A DNA stretch of 64,000 bases from Streptomyces sp. RPT161 (lineage in GTDB: Bacteria > Actinomycetota > Actinomycetes > Streptomycetales > Streptomycetaceae), in assembly GCF_027533845.1 (NCBI RefSeq), contig NZ_JAPZVN010000012.1, positions 112,776 through 176,775 of the forward strand. The letters are read 5' to 3'. Shown in pieces: positions 34,413-43,933 of this stretch. The notes beneath the pieces are model-generated. The model saw only the letters and a list, made by a program, of their open reading frames with translations, was not told where the DNA came from and did no database searches. Positions within the stretch are counted from its first letter, which is position 1. Each line of letters begins with the position of its first letter. The position numbers and the translations under genes were made by a program.

Positions 34413-36868
34413 CGGGCGGCTCCCCGGTCCAGGTCGCGCAGTCGTCGCATCGCCGGGTCGAACAGGGGCTCCTCGGCGACGACCGCGGGCACCCGGCGCT
34501 CGAAGTAGCCGATCTCCAACGGGCGCCCGGAGCTGGCCAGTTCGGCGGGCAGCCATGCGTAGGCGATGCCCTTGCCGATCGTGTACCCGTAGGCGGCGCT
34601 GGTCACATGGCCGACGCACGCCCCGCCGTCGTACACCGGCTCCTTGCCCATCACCACCGACGCCGGATCCTCGACGGTCAGACAGGTCAGCCGGCGGCGC
34701 AGCCGGGCGGCGCGCCGTTCCAGCGCGGCCCGGCCGATGAAGTCCCCCTTGTCGGGTCTGACGGCGAAGGCCAGTCCGGCCTCGTACGGGTCGTGCTCGA
34801 AGGTCATGTCGGTGCCGAAGGACCGGTAGCCCTTCTCAAGACGCAGGCTGTTGAACGCCCCGCGCCCCGCCGCGATGCCGCCGTACGGCTGGGCGGCCCG
34901 CCACAGCGTGTCCCACAGTTTCAGCCCGAGGTCGGCGGTGGTGTACAGCTCCCAGCCGAGCTCGCCGACATAGCTCAGCCGCATCGCGGTGACCGGCACC
35001 GTGCCGATGTGCGCGCACTGGGCGCGGAAGTAGCGCAGCGCCTCGTTGGAGAAGTCCCGGTCGGCCAGCGGTTGCAGCACCTCGCGGGCGCGCGGCCCCC
35101 ACAGGCCGACACAGCAGGTGCCCGCCGTGATGTCCCGCAGTCCCACGGAACCGTCGTCGGGCAGATGCCTGCGCAGCCAGTCGAGCTCCAGGTTCGAGTT
35201 CGCGCCGATCTGGAAGTGCTCCGGGCCCAACCGGGCGACCGTCACGTCCGCGCGGATGCCGCCGTCGTGGTCCAGCAGCAGGGTGTACGTCACCGAGCCG
35301 ACCGACCGGTCCATGGCGCCGGTGGTCAGCCGCTCCAGGTACGCCAGTGCGCCGCGGCCGGTGACCTCCAGCCGTTTGAGCGCCGTCATGTCGTACAGCG
35401 CGACGGCCTCCCGGGTGGCCAGCGCCTCGGCGCCGACGACGGGCGACCAGTAGCGGGCCGCCCAGTCGTTGGGGGCGGGTATCTCCCGGCCCCGGGTGAG
35501 CGGTTCGTTGGCGGCGTACCACTGCGGGCGCTCCCAGCCCGCGGTCTCCAGGAAGACCGCGCCGAGTTCCCGCTGGCGGGGATGGAACGGACTGGTGCGC
35601 AAGGGCCGTGGCGCGCCCGGCGGTTGCAGCGGGTGGATGATGTCGTAGACCTCCACGAAGTTCTGGCAGCCCCGGGTGAGCACGTACTCGGGCGCCAACT
35701 GGTGCGGCTCGAACCGGTTGACGTCGCACTCGTGCAGGTCGAACGACGAGCAGTGGCCGTCGACCAGCCATTCGGCCAGTGCCCGGCCAACGCCCGCGGA
35801 GTGGGTGACCCAGACCGCCTCGGCCACCCAGAAGCCGCGCACCCGCGGCGACTCGCCCAGCAGCGGCATCCCGTCGGTGGTGAACGAGAACAGTCCGTTG
35901 ATGCCCTCCTCCACCTTCGCGTCCCGGGTCGCCGGCAGCAGTGCGCGGGTCTCGGCCCACGCTTCGGCGAAGTCCTCCTCGGTGAACGCCCGTACCGACG
36001 GCATGGAGTCGCCGGCGCCGACGGGCGCGATGTCGTCCACGGCCACCGGCATCGGGCGGTGCCGGTAGCTGCCGATGCCCAACCGGTCGTGCCGGTCGCG
36101 GTAGTACAGGGCCGCGTCCTGGTGGCGCAGGATGGGCCGGACCGCCTCCGCGGTCTGCCCGGCCAGCGGGGGCACCGGACCGGTCCACGCCAACTGGTGG
36201 GCGAGCGGTACCAGCGGCAGCTCCATCCCGGCCATCCGGGCCACCTTCGGCCCCCAGATACCCGCACAGCACACCACCACGTCCGCCGGAAGCTCGCCCC
36301 GGTCCGTCATGACCGCGCTGACCCGGTCGCCCACCGTCCGGATGTCCAGCACCTCGTGCCGGTCGAGGAAGCGCACCCCCCGGCCGCGTGCCGCCCGCGT
36401 CTGCGCCTCGACCGCGAGTACCGCCTTGGCCAGACCGTCACTGGGCACCAGCAGCCCGCCCAGCACCCGCTCCCGGTTCAGCAGCGGATGCAGCGCCACG
36501 CACTCGTCCGGGCCGATCACCCGCGCCGGTACGCCCCACGCGGTGGCCCAGCCGTGCCGTCGGTGCAGTTCGGCCAGCCGCTCGGGGGTGGTGGCCACCT
36601 CAAGTCCGCCGACCTGGAGGAAGCAGGGCTGCCCGGCCACGTCGAGGGCGGAGAACTTCTGCACGGTGTAACGGGCGAAGCCGGTCATGGTCTTGGACGG
36701 GTTGGTCTGGAACACCAGGCCGGGGGCGTGCGAGGAGGACCCTCCGGTGGCGGGCAGCGGCCCCTGGTCGACGACGGTCACCTCGGTCCAGCCCCGTAGC
36801 GACAACTCGTCGGCCAGCGCGGCTCCCACGACGCCCGCCCCGATGATCAGCACACGCGGTCCGGCCAT
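34409..36868 (-). CDS. Dimethylglycine oxidase-like FAD/GcvT fusion enzyme
   Basis: 819 aa from ATG 36868, chosen for AGGAGG at good spacing over the longer frame to 36904. Residues 1-~400 form a D-amino-acid-oxidase-type FAD domain ([30 protein letters not shown] with the His expected for covalent flavin). Residues ~430-819 are a GcvT-like tetrahydrofolate domain (GARYW-type block, [28 protein letters not shown]). Length and layout match dimethylglycine oxidase (about 830 aa). It would demethylate dimethylglycine to sarcosine, the substrate of the sox genes just downstream. Specificity is inferred from the neighbours. Confidence 0.88.
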   Translation of the reverse strand: MAGPRVLIIGAGVVGAALADELSLRGWTEVTVVDQGPLPATGGSSSHAPGLVFQTNPSKTMTGFARYTVQKFSALDVAGQPCFLQVGGLEVATTPERLAELHRRHGWATAWGVPARVIGPDECVALHPLLNRERVLGGLLVPSDGLAKAVLAVEAQTRAARGRGVRFLDRHEVLDIRTVGDRVSAVMTDRGELPADVVVCCAGIWGPKVARMAGMELPLVPLAHQLAWTGPVPPLAGQTAEAVRPILRHQDAALYYRDRHDRLGIGSYRHRPMPVAVDDIAPVGAGDSMPSVRAFTEEDFAEAWAETRALLPATRDAKVEEGINGLFSFTTDGMPLLGESPRVRGFWVAEAVWVTHSAGVGRALAEWLVDGHCSSFDLHECDVNRFEPHQLAPEYVLTRGCQNFVEVYDIIHPLQPPGAPRPLRTSPFHPRQRELGAVFLETAGWERPQWYAANEPLTRGREIPAPNDWAARYWSPVVGAEALATREAVALYDMTALKRLEVTGRGALAYLERLTTGAMDRSVGSVTYTLLLDHDGGIRADVTVARLGPEHFQIGANSNLELDWLRRHLPDDGSVGLRDITAGTCCVGLWGPRAREVLQPLADRDFSNEALRYFRAQCAHIGTVPVTAMRLSYVGELGWELYTTADLGLKLWDTLWRAAQPYGGIAAGRGAFNSLRLEKGYRSFGTDMTFEHDPYEAGLAFAVRPDKGDFIGRAALERRAARLRRRLTCLTVEDPASVVMGKEPVYDGGACVGHVTSAAYGYTIGKGIAYAWLPAELASSGRPLEIGYFERRVPAVVAEEPLFDPAMRRLRDLDRGAAR

Positions 36869-36900
36869 CACGAACCTCCTGCTCGTAGCGGTGCCAGTGG

Positions 36901-38577
36901 TCACGCCCGGTGGTCCCGGGTGGTGTGCCGGTGCCGGTGGAACTCCTCCCTGACCGGCGGCAGCGGCTCATTGCCCAGGACGAGGTCGGCGGCCTTCTCG
37001 GCGGTCATCATCACCGGGGCGTAGATGTTGCCGTTGGTGATGTACGGCATCACCGAGGCGTCCACCACGCGCAGCCCGTCGACTCCCCGTACCCGCATGC
37101 TGGTTGGGTCGACCACCGCCATGGTGTCGGTGCCCATCTTGCAGGTGCATGACGGATGCAGCGCGGTCTCGCCCTCCCGGCGCACCCAGTCCAGGATCTC
37201 CTCGTCGGTGCGGACACCGGGTCCCGGCGCGATCTCTCCGCCGTCGTAGGGGGCGAGGGCGGGTTGGCCGAGGATGCCGCGGGCGGTGCGGACCGCCTCG
37301 ACCCACTCCCGGCGGTCCTGGTCGGTGGACAGGTAGTTGAAGCGCAGCGCGGGCTTGGACCGTGGGTCGCGGCTGCGGATCTTCACCGAGCCCCGGGCGT
37401 CGGAGTACATCGGCCCGATGTGCACCTGGTAGCCGTGGCCGCCCACGGGCGCCGAGCCGTCGTAGCGCACCGCGACGGGCAGGAAGTGGAACATCAGGTT
37501 CGGGTAGGCCACGTCCTCGTTGCTCCGGGCGAAGCCACCGGCCTCGAAGTGGTTGGTGGCGCCCGGACCATCGCGCGACAGCAGCCACCGCAGGCCGACC
37601 CACGGCCGGTGCCGCCACTTCAGATACGGCTGTACCGACACCGGCCGCCTGCAGGCGTGCTGCACATAGACCTCCAGGTGGTCCTGGAGGTTCTCGCCCA
37701 CCCCGGGTACGTCCTGTACGACGGGTACGCCCAAGGCGCGCAGCTCGTCCGCGTTGCCGACACCGGAAAGCTGCAGCAGCTGGGGCGAGTTGACGGCGCC
37801 GCCGCACAGGATCACCTCGCCTGCCCGAACCCGCCGTGTGGCGCCGCGGCCGTGCCGGTACTCCACGCCGACGGCGCGCTTCCCGTGGAACAGCACCCGG
37901 GTCACCATGGTCCGGGTGCGCACCGTCAGGTTGCGCCTGCCCATCGCCGGACGCAGATAGGCGCCGGCCGCGGACAGCCGCCGCCCGCGGTGGATCGTGC
38001 GGTCGAACGCGGCGAAGCCCTCCTGCCGGTAGCCGTTGACGTCGTCGGTGAGTGGGAACCCCGCCTGCTGCGCGGCCTCCAGAAAGGCTCCGAACAGCGG
38101 GTTGGACGCCGGGCCGCGCTCCAGCACCAGCGGTCCCGACCGGCCGCGCAGGGCGTCGTCGGCCGCCGCGGCCAGGCAGTTCTCCATCCGCTTGAAGTAC
38201 GGCAGGCAGTGCGCGTAGTCCCAGCTCTCCATGCCGGGATCGGCGGCCCAGCGCTCGTAGTCCAGGGGGTTGCCGCGCTGGAAGATCATCCCGTTGATGC
38301 TGCTGGATCCGCCGAGCACCTTGCCCCGGGCGTGGTAGATGCGGCGACCGCCCATGTGCGGCTCCGGCTCAGACTCGTACATCCAGTCGTAGAAGCGGTT
38401 GCCGATGGGGTAGGTGAGCGCCGCGGGCATGTGGATGAACACGTCCCACGGGTAGTCGGAGCGACCGGCCTCCAGCACCAGCACTCGGTTGCCCGGGTCC
38501 GCGGAGAGTCGGTTGGCCAGCGCGCTACCGGCCGAACCGCCGCCGACGATGACGAAGTCGTAGCTGGGGAGAGCCAT
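36901..38577 (-). CDS. betA: Choline dehydrogenase (GMC oxidoreductase)
   Basis: 558 aa with AAGGAGAC upstream. [18 protein letters not shown] is the GMC FAD motif; [18 protein letters not shown] is the first GMC signature, [15 protein letters not shown] the second, and HPSCTCKMG carries the active-site His region. Length and motifs fit BetA, which oxidises choline to betaine aldehyde and can also oxidise betaine aldehyde. No betaine aldehyde dehydrogenase occurs here, so the second step may be done by this enzyme or encoded elsewhere. Divergent from the IclR gene across the 38656-38680 palindrome. Confidence 0.88.
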   Translation of the reverse strand: MALPSYDFVIVGGGSAGSALANRLSADPGNRVLVLEAGRSDYPWDVFIHMPAALTYPIGNRFYDWMYESEPEPHMGGRRIYHARGKVLGGSSSINGMIFQRGNPLDYERWAADPGMESWDYAHCLPYFKRMENCLAAAADDALRGRSGPLVLERGPASNPLFGAFLEAAQQAGFPLTDDVNGYRQEGFAAFDRTIHRGRRLSAAGAYLRPAMGRRNLTVRTRTMVTRVLFHGKRAVGVEYRHGRGATRRVRAGEVILCGGAVNSPQLLQLSGVGNADELRALGVPVVQDVPGVGENLQDHLEVYVQHACRRPVSVQPYLKWRHRPWVGLRWLLSRDGPGATNHFEAGGFARSNEDVAYPNLMFHFLPVAVRYDGSAPVGGHGYQVHIGPMYSDARGSVKIRSRDPRSKPALRFNYLSTDQDRREWVEAVRTARGILGQPALAPYDGGEIAPGPGVRTDEEILDWVRREGETALHPSCTCKMGTDTMAVVDPTSMRVRGVDGLRVVDASVMPYITNGNIYAPVMMTAEKAADLVLGNEPLPPVREEFHRHRHTTRDHRA

Positions 38578-38655
38578 GGCTGCCTCGTCTCCTTCGAACC
38601 GTCTCCTGAGAGCCGTCGATTGGCGGGCATGCTAGTACGGGTATCGCGATGCGCA

Positions 38656-38680
38656 CCAGGTTGCGTTCAGCGCAACCTGG
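38656..38680. promoter_or_regulatory. Palindromic IclR-type operator between betA and iclR
   Basis: CCAGGTTGCG (38656-38665), TTCAG, CGCAACCTGG (38671-38680) is a perfect 10-bp inverted repeat. Its core, TTGCG-N5-CGCAA, recurs exactly at 41169-41183. It lies 41 nt before the IclR start and 79 nt from betA, so one bound dimer could control both. Confidence 0.8.
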
Positions 38681-38709
38681 CGGGCAAGGGTCTTGTTGTC
38701 GAGGGCACT

Positions 38710-38715
38710 TATAGT
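38710..38715 (+). promoter_or_regulatory. -10 box of a probable leaderless iclR transcript
   Basis: TATAGT ends 6 nt before the ATG at 38722, so transcription would start at or near the A of the start codon. No Shine-Dalgarno lies between. No good -35 box is visible, as expected for a regulated promoter. Confidence 0.5.
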
Positions 38716-38721
38716 TTCGCC

Positions 38722-39513
38722 ATGAGCAACCTCAGTGGAGCCGCGGAGCCCTCGTCCGCCGGTGGTGTGCAGTCCGTCGACCGTGCCGTCAGCGTCCTGG
38801 AGATCCTCGCCGAGCGCGGCGAGGCGGGGGTCAGCGAAGTGGCGGCGGAAATCGACGTGCACAAGTCCACCGCGTTCCGGCTGCTCGGCGCGCTGGAGGC
38901 GCGTGGTCTGGTGGAGCAGGCGGGGGAGCGCGGCAAGTACCGGCTCGGTTTCGGGATCGTACGGCTCGCCGGTGCCGTGACCGACCGCATCGACGTCACC
39001 CAGCAGAGCCGCCCGGTATGTGAGCGGCTGGCCGAGGAACTGGGCGAGACCGTCAACATCGCGGTGCTGGAGGAGACTTACGCGATCAACCTCTACCAGG
39101 TGCGCGGCCCCGGTGCGGTCGCCGCGCACAACTGGGTCGGCCAGCTCACCCCGTTGCACGCCACGTCCAGCGGCAAGGTACTGCTCGCCCAGCTCACCGC
39201 CAAGCGCCGTGCCGAACTGCTGGCCGCGGCGGGCCTGAAGAAGCTGACGTCCCACACCATCACGTCCAAGGCGCGGTTGGAGAAGAACCTCGCCGAGGTC
39301 CGCGAGCGCGGATACTCCACCACACACGAGGAGTTCGAGATCGGGCTGAACGCCATGGCCGCCCCGATCCACGCCCGGGGCGGCGAGGTCGTGGCGGCCG
39401 TGAGCGCGTCCGGTCCCGGTTACCGGTTCACCGACGAGCGGATGAGGGAGCTCGCCCCGCTGCTGGTCAAGGGTGCCGAGGAGATCAGCCACCGCCTGGG
39501 GTACCTGGGCTGA
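38722..39513 (+). CDS. IclR-family regulator of the choline/betaine island
   Basis: 263 aa from ATG 38722. The winged helix reads SVDRAVSVLEILAERGEAGVSEVAAEI, then HKSTAFRLLGALEARGLV. The effector domain runs from about residue 90 (RPVCERLAEELGETVNIAVLEE) to the end, with LHATSSGKVLLA and the AAPIHARGG motif. IclR proteins repress or activate catabolic genes in response to the pathway substrate. Position among the betaine genes and the two shared palindromes support control of betA and the Rieske genes. It is probably translated from a leaderless mRNA. The last 29 nt overlap the convergent Rieske oxygenase gene. Confidence 0.9.
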   Translation: MSNLSGAAEPSSAGGVQSVDRAVSVLEILAERGEAGVSEVAAEIDVHKSTAFRLLGALEARGLVEQAGERGKYRLGFGIVRLAGAVTDRIDVTQQSRPVCERLAEELGETVNIAVLEETYAINLYQVRGPGAVAAHNWVGQLTPLHATSSGKVLLAQLTAKRRAELLAAAGLKKLTSHTITSKARLEKNLAEVRERGYSTTHEEFEIGLNAMAAPIHARGGEVVAAVSASGPGYRFTDERMRELAPLLVKGAEEISHRLGYLG

Positions 39514-40645
39514 CACCGCGGCTAGCGGGTGCCAAGCGGTCCAGTACGAAGGCGTGGAACGCGCCGATGTGGTGCTCGCTGGGCACCAGCACCCCGCCGT
39601 TCGCGTACAGCCGGGAGGACATCCCCGGCTGGCAGCGCTCACAGGCCGCGAAGTCCTGCCGGTTGACCCTGTCGAACAGCTCCACCGAGCGGCTCAGGTC
39701 GGTGCCCGCCGCGACGACCTCCGGCAGGTAGAGCCAGTCGCACTCCACCAGGGTGCGGTCGGGGGCGAGCGGATACATCCGGTGCCAGATCACATGGTCG
39801 GGAACCAGGTTGACGAACACCTGCGGCTTGATGGTGATCGCGAAGTACCGGCGGTCCTGCTCCGCCGTGACCGTGGGGATGCGGGCCACCCCCTCGGAGC
39901 CGTCCACGGTGAACCCCTTGATGTCCGCCCCGAACTCGGCGCCGTGGCCCACGAAGTACTGGGCGGCGTAGCCCTCGGCGAACTCCGGCAGCACCTCGGT
40001 GAGTTCCGGATGGATCGTGGCGCAGTGGTAGCACTCCATGAAGTTCTCCACGATCAGCTTCCAGTTCGCCCGCACGTCGTAGCTGATCCGGCGGCCCACC
40101 ACCAGTTCCGCCACCCCGTACGGTTCGACGGCCCCGGCATCGCCGAGCCGGGCGACCACCTCGCCGATCACCTGCTCTTCGAACGACGGCGGCTCCCGCG
40201 CCAGACAGACCCAGACATAGCCCAGCCACTCCCGCACCGCCACGCCGGCCAGGCCGTACGTGGTGCGGTCGACGTCCGGCATGCGCGTCAGGTTGGGCGC
40301 CGCGAGCAACGTGCCGTCCAGGCCGTACGTCCACGCGTGGTACGGGCACCGGAAGGCCCGCCTGACCTCGCCGGACTCCTCGGCGCACAGCCGCGCCCCG
40401 CGGTGCCTGCACACGTTGAGGAAGGCACGCACCGCGTCGTCGTGGCCACGGACCAGCAGCACGCTCTCCCGCCCCACGGTGACCGTGCGGTACGCGCCCG
40501 GGCCGTCGAGGTCGGAGCGGCGGACGGCGCAGAACCACATCGACTCGAAGATCAGCCGCTGCTCGGCGGCGAAGATCTCCTGCCCGGTGTAGTGCTCACC
40601 GGGCAGGGTCGGAATCAGGCTTTCCGGCAAGCTGTTCGCTGTCAC
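39485..40645 (-). CDS. Rieske oxygenase, glycine betaine demethylase-like
   Basis: 386 aa from GTG 40645, with GGAGG upstream. The Rieske centre is CRHRGARL and CPYHAWTYG. The mononuclear iron site shows NFMECYHCATIHPEL, giving the His-His pair, with Asp further on. The ring-hydroxylase fold and short length match GbcA-type enzymes that remove a methyl group from glycine betaine or similar quaternary amines (stachydrine demethylases are close relatives). Setting between choline dehydrogenase and dimethylglycine oxidase points to glycine betaine. The usual GbcB reductase is not encoded nearby; a Rieske ferredoxin is. Confidence 0.85.
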   Translation of the reverse strand: MTANSLPESLIPTLPGEHYTGQEIFAAEQRLIFESMWFCAVRRSDLDGPGAYRTVTVGRESVLLVRGHDDAVRAFLNVCRHRGARLCAEESGEVRRAFRCPYHAWTYGLDGTLLAAPNLTRMPDVDRTTYGLAGVAVREWLGYVWVCLAREPPSFEEQVIGEVVARLGDAGAVEPYGVAELVVGRRISYDVRANWKLIVENFMECYHCATIHPELTEVLPEFAEGYAAQYFVGHGAEFGADIKGFTVDGSEGVARIPTVTAEQDRRYFAITIKPQVFVNLVPDHVIWHRMYPLAPDRTLVECDWLYLPEVVAAGTDLSRSVELFDRVNRQDFAACERCQPGMSSRLYANGGVLVPSEHHIGAFHAFVLDRLAPASRGVSPGTPGGG

Positions 40646-40780
40646 GTCCTTGCCTCCGGCGTGGTTTCCCTGTGGGCTGGGGTCGATTGGGCGCACCGCC
40701 GGGGATTCGCCACCGTGGTTGCTCGCCGTCGCGGCGGATCCTCGTTCGGGGCTAGCCCCCGAACTCCCGGTCGCGGGGCC

Positions 40781-41140
40781 CTACTCGGACGCTTTGACGG
40801 GGTACGCCACCGTGCCACGCGGCAGCGGCGGCGTGTCGCACAGCAGCACGTACACCATGCCGTGCTCCACCAGCACCTGGTGGGTGCGCACCGGAAGCCG
40901 GGCCGGTAGCCCGTCGGCGAGGCCGGTGCGCAGGTCGAACTTCGAGGCGTGCAGCGGGCATTCGATCGCGCACCCCTCCAGCCAGCCGTCGGAGAGCGCG
41001 GCGTCCTGGTGGGTGCAGGTGTCGTCGATGGCGAACAGCTCGCCATCGTCGGTGTGGAAGACCGCGACGGGAGGGACCGTTTCGAGCCGGAAGGCCTCGC
41101 CCCGCGGAAGGTCCACGAGGCGGCACACGGGAATCATCAT
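40781..41140 (-). CDS. Rieske [2Fe-2S] ferredoxin
   Basis: 119 aa from ATG 41140, with GAGGTGTC upstream. CTHQDAALSDG and CPLHASKFD supply the Cys-His pairs of a soluble Rieske ferredoxin such as those of three-component dioxygenases. It precedes the oxygenase gene by 135 nt and should feed it electrons. An operator at 41169-41183 overlaps its probable promoter: TATACG at 41158-41153 is a fair -10 box on the minus strand. Confidence 0.88.
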   Translation of the reverse strand: MMIPVCRLVDLPRGEAFRLETVPPVAVFHTDDGELFAIDDTCTHQDAALSDGWLEGCAIECPLHASKFDLRTGLADGLPARLPVRTHQVLVEHGMVYVLLCDTPPLPRGTVAYPVKASE

Positions 41141-41168
41141 GACACCTCGGTGCGTATAGTGAAACGAA

Positions 41169-41183
41169 TTGCGGGACCCGCAA
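41169..41183. promoter_or_regulatory. Second IclR-type operator, upstream of the Rieske genes
   Basis: TTGCG, GGACC, CGCAA has the same arms and spacing as the core of 38656-38680. It overlaps the -35 position for the Rieske ferredoxin gene and lies about 215 nt from the permease gene on the other side. Confidence 0.7.
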
Positions 41184-41397
41184 CGCCCAGCAGTTTGAGG
41201 GCGGCTCGGAACCAGTGTCAAGGCAACGACGGGGCGCCCGCGAGAGGCAGTTCAAGCCGGGCCCTTCGTTGCGGATCATGGCGCACGTCTCGTCTCACGC
41301 AACCTGTGTCGTGCGTCTCAACGGGTTTGCCGGTCGGTAGCTGGGTACCAGCCAGGAAATTACGGGCCGCCCCCGACTTGCCGTCCTGGAGTGTCAC

Positions 41398-42948
41398 ATG
41401 CCTGATTCCGGACAAATTAGACAAACCGCTGCGACCGTCACCGCTCCCCCCGCGCCGCCGGGAGATGACACCGGCGACCTCGCGCGCTTCGGGTACCGCC
41501 AGGAACTGGAGCGCTCGCTGGGATCCTTCTCCAGCTTCGCCGCGGGCTTCAGCTACATCTCCATCATGACCGGTGTCTTCCAGCTGTTCGGCTTCGGATT
41601 CGCCTCCGGCGGGCCCGCGTTCATCTGGAGCTGGCCGCTGGTCTTCATCGGCCAGGGCGCGGTGGCGCTGTGCTTCGCCGAGGTGGCGGGGCAGTTCCCA
41701 CTGGCGGGCGGTGTCTACCAGTGGTCCAAGCAGGTCGCGCGACCCGCCACCGCCTGGATGTCCGGCTGGATCATGACCATCGGCGCCGTGGTCACCGCGG
41801 CCGCCGTGGCCGTGGCGTACCAGGTGATCCTGCCCCAGGTCTCGCTCGCCTTCCAGATCGTCGGCGGGGCCGCCGACGCCGGGCAGACCGCCACCCCCGA
41901 AGGCGCCAAGAACGCCATCCTGCTCGCCCTCGGCCTGGTGGTCTTCACCACCGTCGTCAACATCGTCGGGGTGCGGCTGATGGCGAAGATCAACAACCTT
42001 GGTGTGGCGGTGGAGTTGGTCGGCGTCACCCTGCTGATCGTCATGCTGGCGGTGCACATCAGGCGTGGTCCGCAGGTCATCACCCACACCCAGGGCACCG
42101 GCGCCGGGCAGTCCCTGGGGTACTTCGGCGCCTTCCTCGTCGCCTCGATCATGAGCGCCTACGTCTTCTACGGCTTCGACACCGCGGGCTCGCTCGCCGA
42201 GGAGACCAGGGAGCCGCGACGCCACGCGCCGCGCGCCATCCTGCGCGCGCTCACCGCAGCCTTCCTCGCGGGCGGGCTGCTGATGCTGGTCGGGATGATG
42301 GCGGTCGGCGACATCAACGCCAAGGAACTGGGCACCCTCGGCATGCCGTACCTGATCAAGTCCACCCTCGGTACCGGACTCGGCAACGTCTTCCTGGTCT
42401 GCTCCGCCATCGCCATCACCGTGTGCTGCCTGGCCGTGCAGACCGCGGCGATCCGCCTGCTGTTCGCCATGGCGCGGGACGGGCGGCTGCCGTTCGGCGC
42501 CGCGATCGCGAAGGTCTCGCCGCGCTCGAAGACGCCGATCGTGCCGGCGGTGCTCACCGGTGTGCTGACCATCGCGCTGCTGCTGGTCAACATCGGCAAC
42601 CAGCGGGCCTTCTACATCCTCACGTCGGTCGCCATCATCCTGTTCTACATCCCCTATCTGATGGTCACCGGCCCGATGCTGCTGCGCCGGGTGCGCGGCC
42701 AGTGGCCGCGCCCGGACCACGGCCCGTACTTCAACCTGGGCCGCTGGGGCACCCCGGTGAACGCCTTCGCGGTGCTGTACGGGGCGGCCATGACCGTCAA
42801 CCTCGCATGGCCCCGGGCGGCCGTCTACGGCCATGACCACTGGTACTTCCAGTGGGGTGCCGTCGTGTTCACCGCAGTCATCGTGGCGGTCGGCGCGGGC
42901 CTGTACCTGGTCCGCCGCGGACAGCGCAGCGCTCCGATCAGCGACTGA
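41398..42948 (+). CDS. APC-superfamily permease of the choline/betaine island
   Basis: 516 aa, ATG 41398 with GGAGTG upstream. After a 30-residue soluble tail, GYRQELERSLGSFSSFAAGFSYISIMTG is the amino acid/choline transporter N-terminus of the APC superfamily. Twelve hydrophobic segments follow, with FYGFDTAGSLAEETREPRR as the conserved loop after the sixth helix region. It resembles ACT-type yeast choline/GABA permeases. Position suggests uptake of choline, betaine or a related amine. It is divergent from the Rieske genes. Confidence 0.85.
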   Translation: MPDSGQIRQTAATVTAPPAPPGDDTGDLARFGYRQELERSLGSFSSFAAGFSYISIMTGVFQLFGFGFASGGPAFIWSWPLVFIGQGAVALCFAEVAGQFPLAGGVYQWSKQVARPATAWMSGWIMTIGAVVTAAAVAVAYQVILPQVSLAFQIVGGAADAGQTATPEGAKNAILLALGLVVFTTVVNIVGVRLMAKINNLGVAVELVGVTLLIVMLAVHIRRGPQVITHTQGTGAGQSLGYFGAFLVASIMSAYVFYGFDTAGSLAEETREPRRHAPRAILRALTAAFLAGGLLMLVGMMAVGDINAKELGTLGMPYLIKSTLGTGLGNVFLVCSAIAITVCCLAVQTAAIRLLFAMARDGRLPFGAAIAKVSPRSKTPIVPAVLTGVLTIALLLVNIGNQRAFYILTSVAIILFYIPYLMVTGPMLLRRVRGQWPRPDHGPYFNLGRWGTPVNAFAVLYGAAMTVNLAWPRAAVYGHDHWYFQWGAVVFTAVIVAVGAGLYLVRRGQRSAPISD

Positions 42949-43359
42949 CTCCCCGGTTCATGGCCAGCCCTTTGCGTGCTGTTTGATTTCGGTTGACGCA
43001 CAACAGCACGTGATCTTCAGCGGGGGTCGGAACGCGTGACGGCCCGATCGGCACGGGGAATGGCCGCGCATCGGCCATGGCGGGCCTACTGGCGGCGGGC
43101 GCGGCGGCACGCCCTGCGCCCGCCGACGGCTCGGCCGGTCCTCCACGACCGCGGCGCTGGTCGCGGCAGCCGAGGCGTACCGGCGGGAAGGCGGCTCCGG
43201 ACCGCTCGCGGTGGGCCATGACCGCCACTGGAGCGCTGGCGCGACCGCCCCGTGCACCGGGCAGTTGGCCGGATCACGTCGTTCGACCGTGGCCGCCGCC
43301 GCAGGGCGCGGATAAGCTTTCGGACCGACGGACCCGTCGCGGCAAGGAGAACGGAACCG
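42949..43359. other. 411-nt gap without a convincing gene
   Basis: The start of the gap carries a TTTGATTTCGGTTGAC region of lower GC. On the plus strand one frame at about 43128-43315 reads TTAALVAAAEAYRREGGSGP and then LAVGHD before a stop. This weakly resembles the N-terminal part of phosphoglucomutases and may be a gene remnant. It has no start or ribosome binding site. AAGGAGA near 43344 belongs to the next gene. Confidence 0.4.
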
Positions 43360-43917
43360 GTGAACCACTCCTCGCACTTCGGGTCGAAGCCCAGCAAAGG
43401 AGACATCAGGCGACTGCGTCGGCTGTCCGAATCACTGCTGAACCGGCTCAACCTGCCGGACAAGTGTGATATCCCCACGCTCTGCGAACTGCTCAGCCAA
43501 GAGCGCGGCCGTCCCCTGCACCTCGTGCCGTTGGCCATGGGTGCGGCCCACCCGTGCGGCATGTGGCTCGCATTGGACGTGGCCGACCTCGTGGTGTTCG
43601 AGGCCGACACCAGCCGACTGCACCGGGACCACATCATCGCCCACGAACTGGCCCACATGATCTGCGGCCACCGCGATGTGAACCAGCCCGAGAAGGCCGG
43701 GCTCGAACAGCTCTTCCCCGACCTGGACCCGCGCCGGGTGCACGAGATGCTGGGCCGCACCAGTTACTCCTCCCAGGAGGAGCAGGAGGCGGAGATCCTT
43801 GCGTCACTGATCCTGGAGCGCGTCACCCGGCCGCCGAAGGAACCGGTGTGGAAGGTCCCGCCCGCCGAGGCGCAGACCGTGGCCCGTATCGACCGTACGC
43901 TGCAACACCCGGAGTGA
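43360..43917 (+). CDS. ImmA/IrrE-type metallopeptidase
   Basis: 185 aa from GTG 43360, with AAGGAGA upstream. The zinc motif is His95-Glu96-Leu-Ala-His99 (IIAHELAHMICGH), followed by a helical region with EQEAEILASLIL supplying the third ligand. N-terminal residues form a short helical region (LRRLSESLLNRLNLP). ImmA/IrrE proteases cut a partner repressor or act as toxins in toxin-antitoxin-like modules. The gene leads a co-directional set with the membrane protein 16 nt downstream. The nearby XRE regulator at 46173 is a candidate substrate. Confidence 0.85.
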   Translation: MNHSSHFGSKPSKGDIRRLRRLSESLLNRLNLPDKCDIPTLCELLSQERGRPLHLVPLAMGAAHPCGMWLALDVADLVVFEADTSRLHRDHIIAHELAHMICGHRDVNQPEKAGLEQLFPDLDPRRVHEMLGRTSYSSQEEQEAEILASLILERVTRPPKEPVWKVPPAEAQTVARIDRTLQHPE

Positions 43918-43933
43918 ACCCGCTGGAGGGTAC

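Noticed and set aside
34607..36799. 730-codon plus-strand frame opposite the dimethylglycine oxidase-like gene
   Set aside because: Antisense shadow; no recognisable domain, and codon bias belongs to the minus strand.
29411..36868. soxA and the GcvT-fusion gene as glycine cleavage T proteins
   Set aside because: Both have GcvT-like tetrahydrofolate domains, but each also carries an FAD or NAD-binding oxidase half, and gcvH and gcvP are absent.
37156..38721. Extension of the IclR frame 522 codons upstream
   Set aside because: It lies antisense to betA. The IclR fold starts at 38722, just after a -10 box.
39485..41140. Aromatic ring-hydroxylating dioxygenase for hydrocarbon degradation
   Set aside because: The oxygenase has no beta subunit gene and is embedded among choline and betaine enzymes; the short alpha subunit fits amine demethylases better.
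41281..41320. Third IclR operator near CGCAACCTG
   Set aside because: Only one half-site is present; no TTGCG lies at the required 5-nt spacing.
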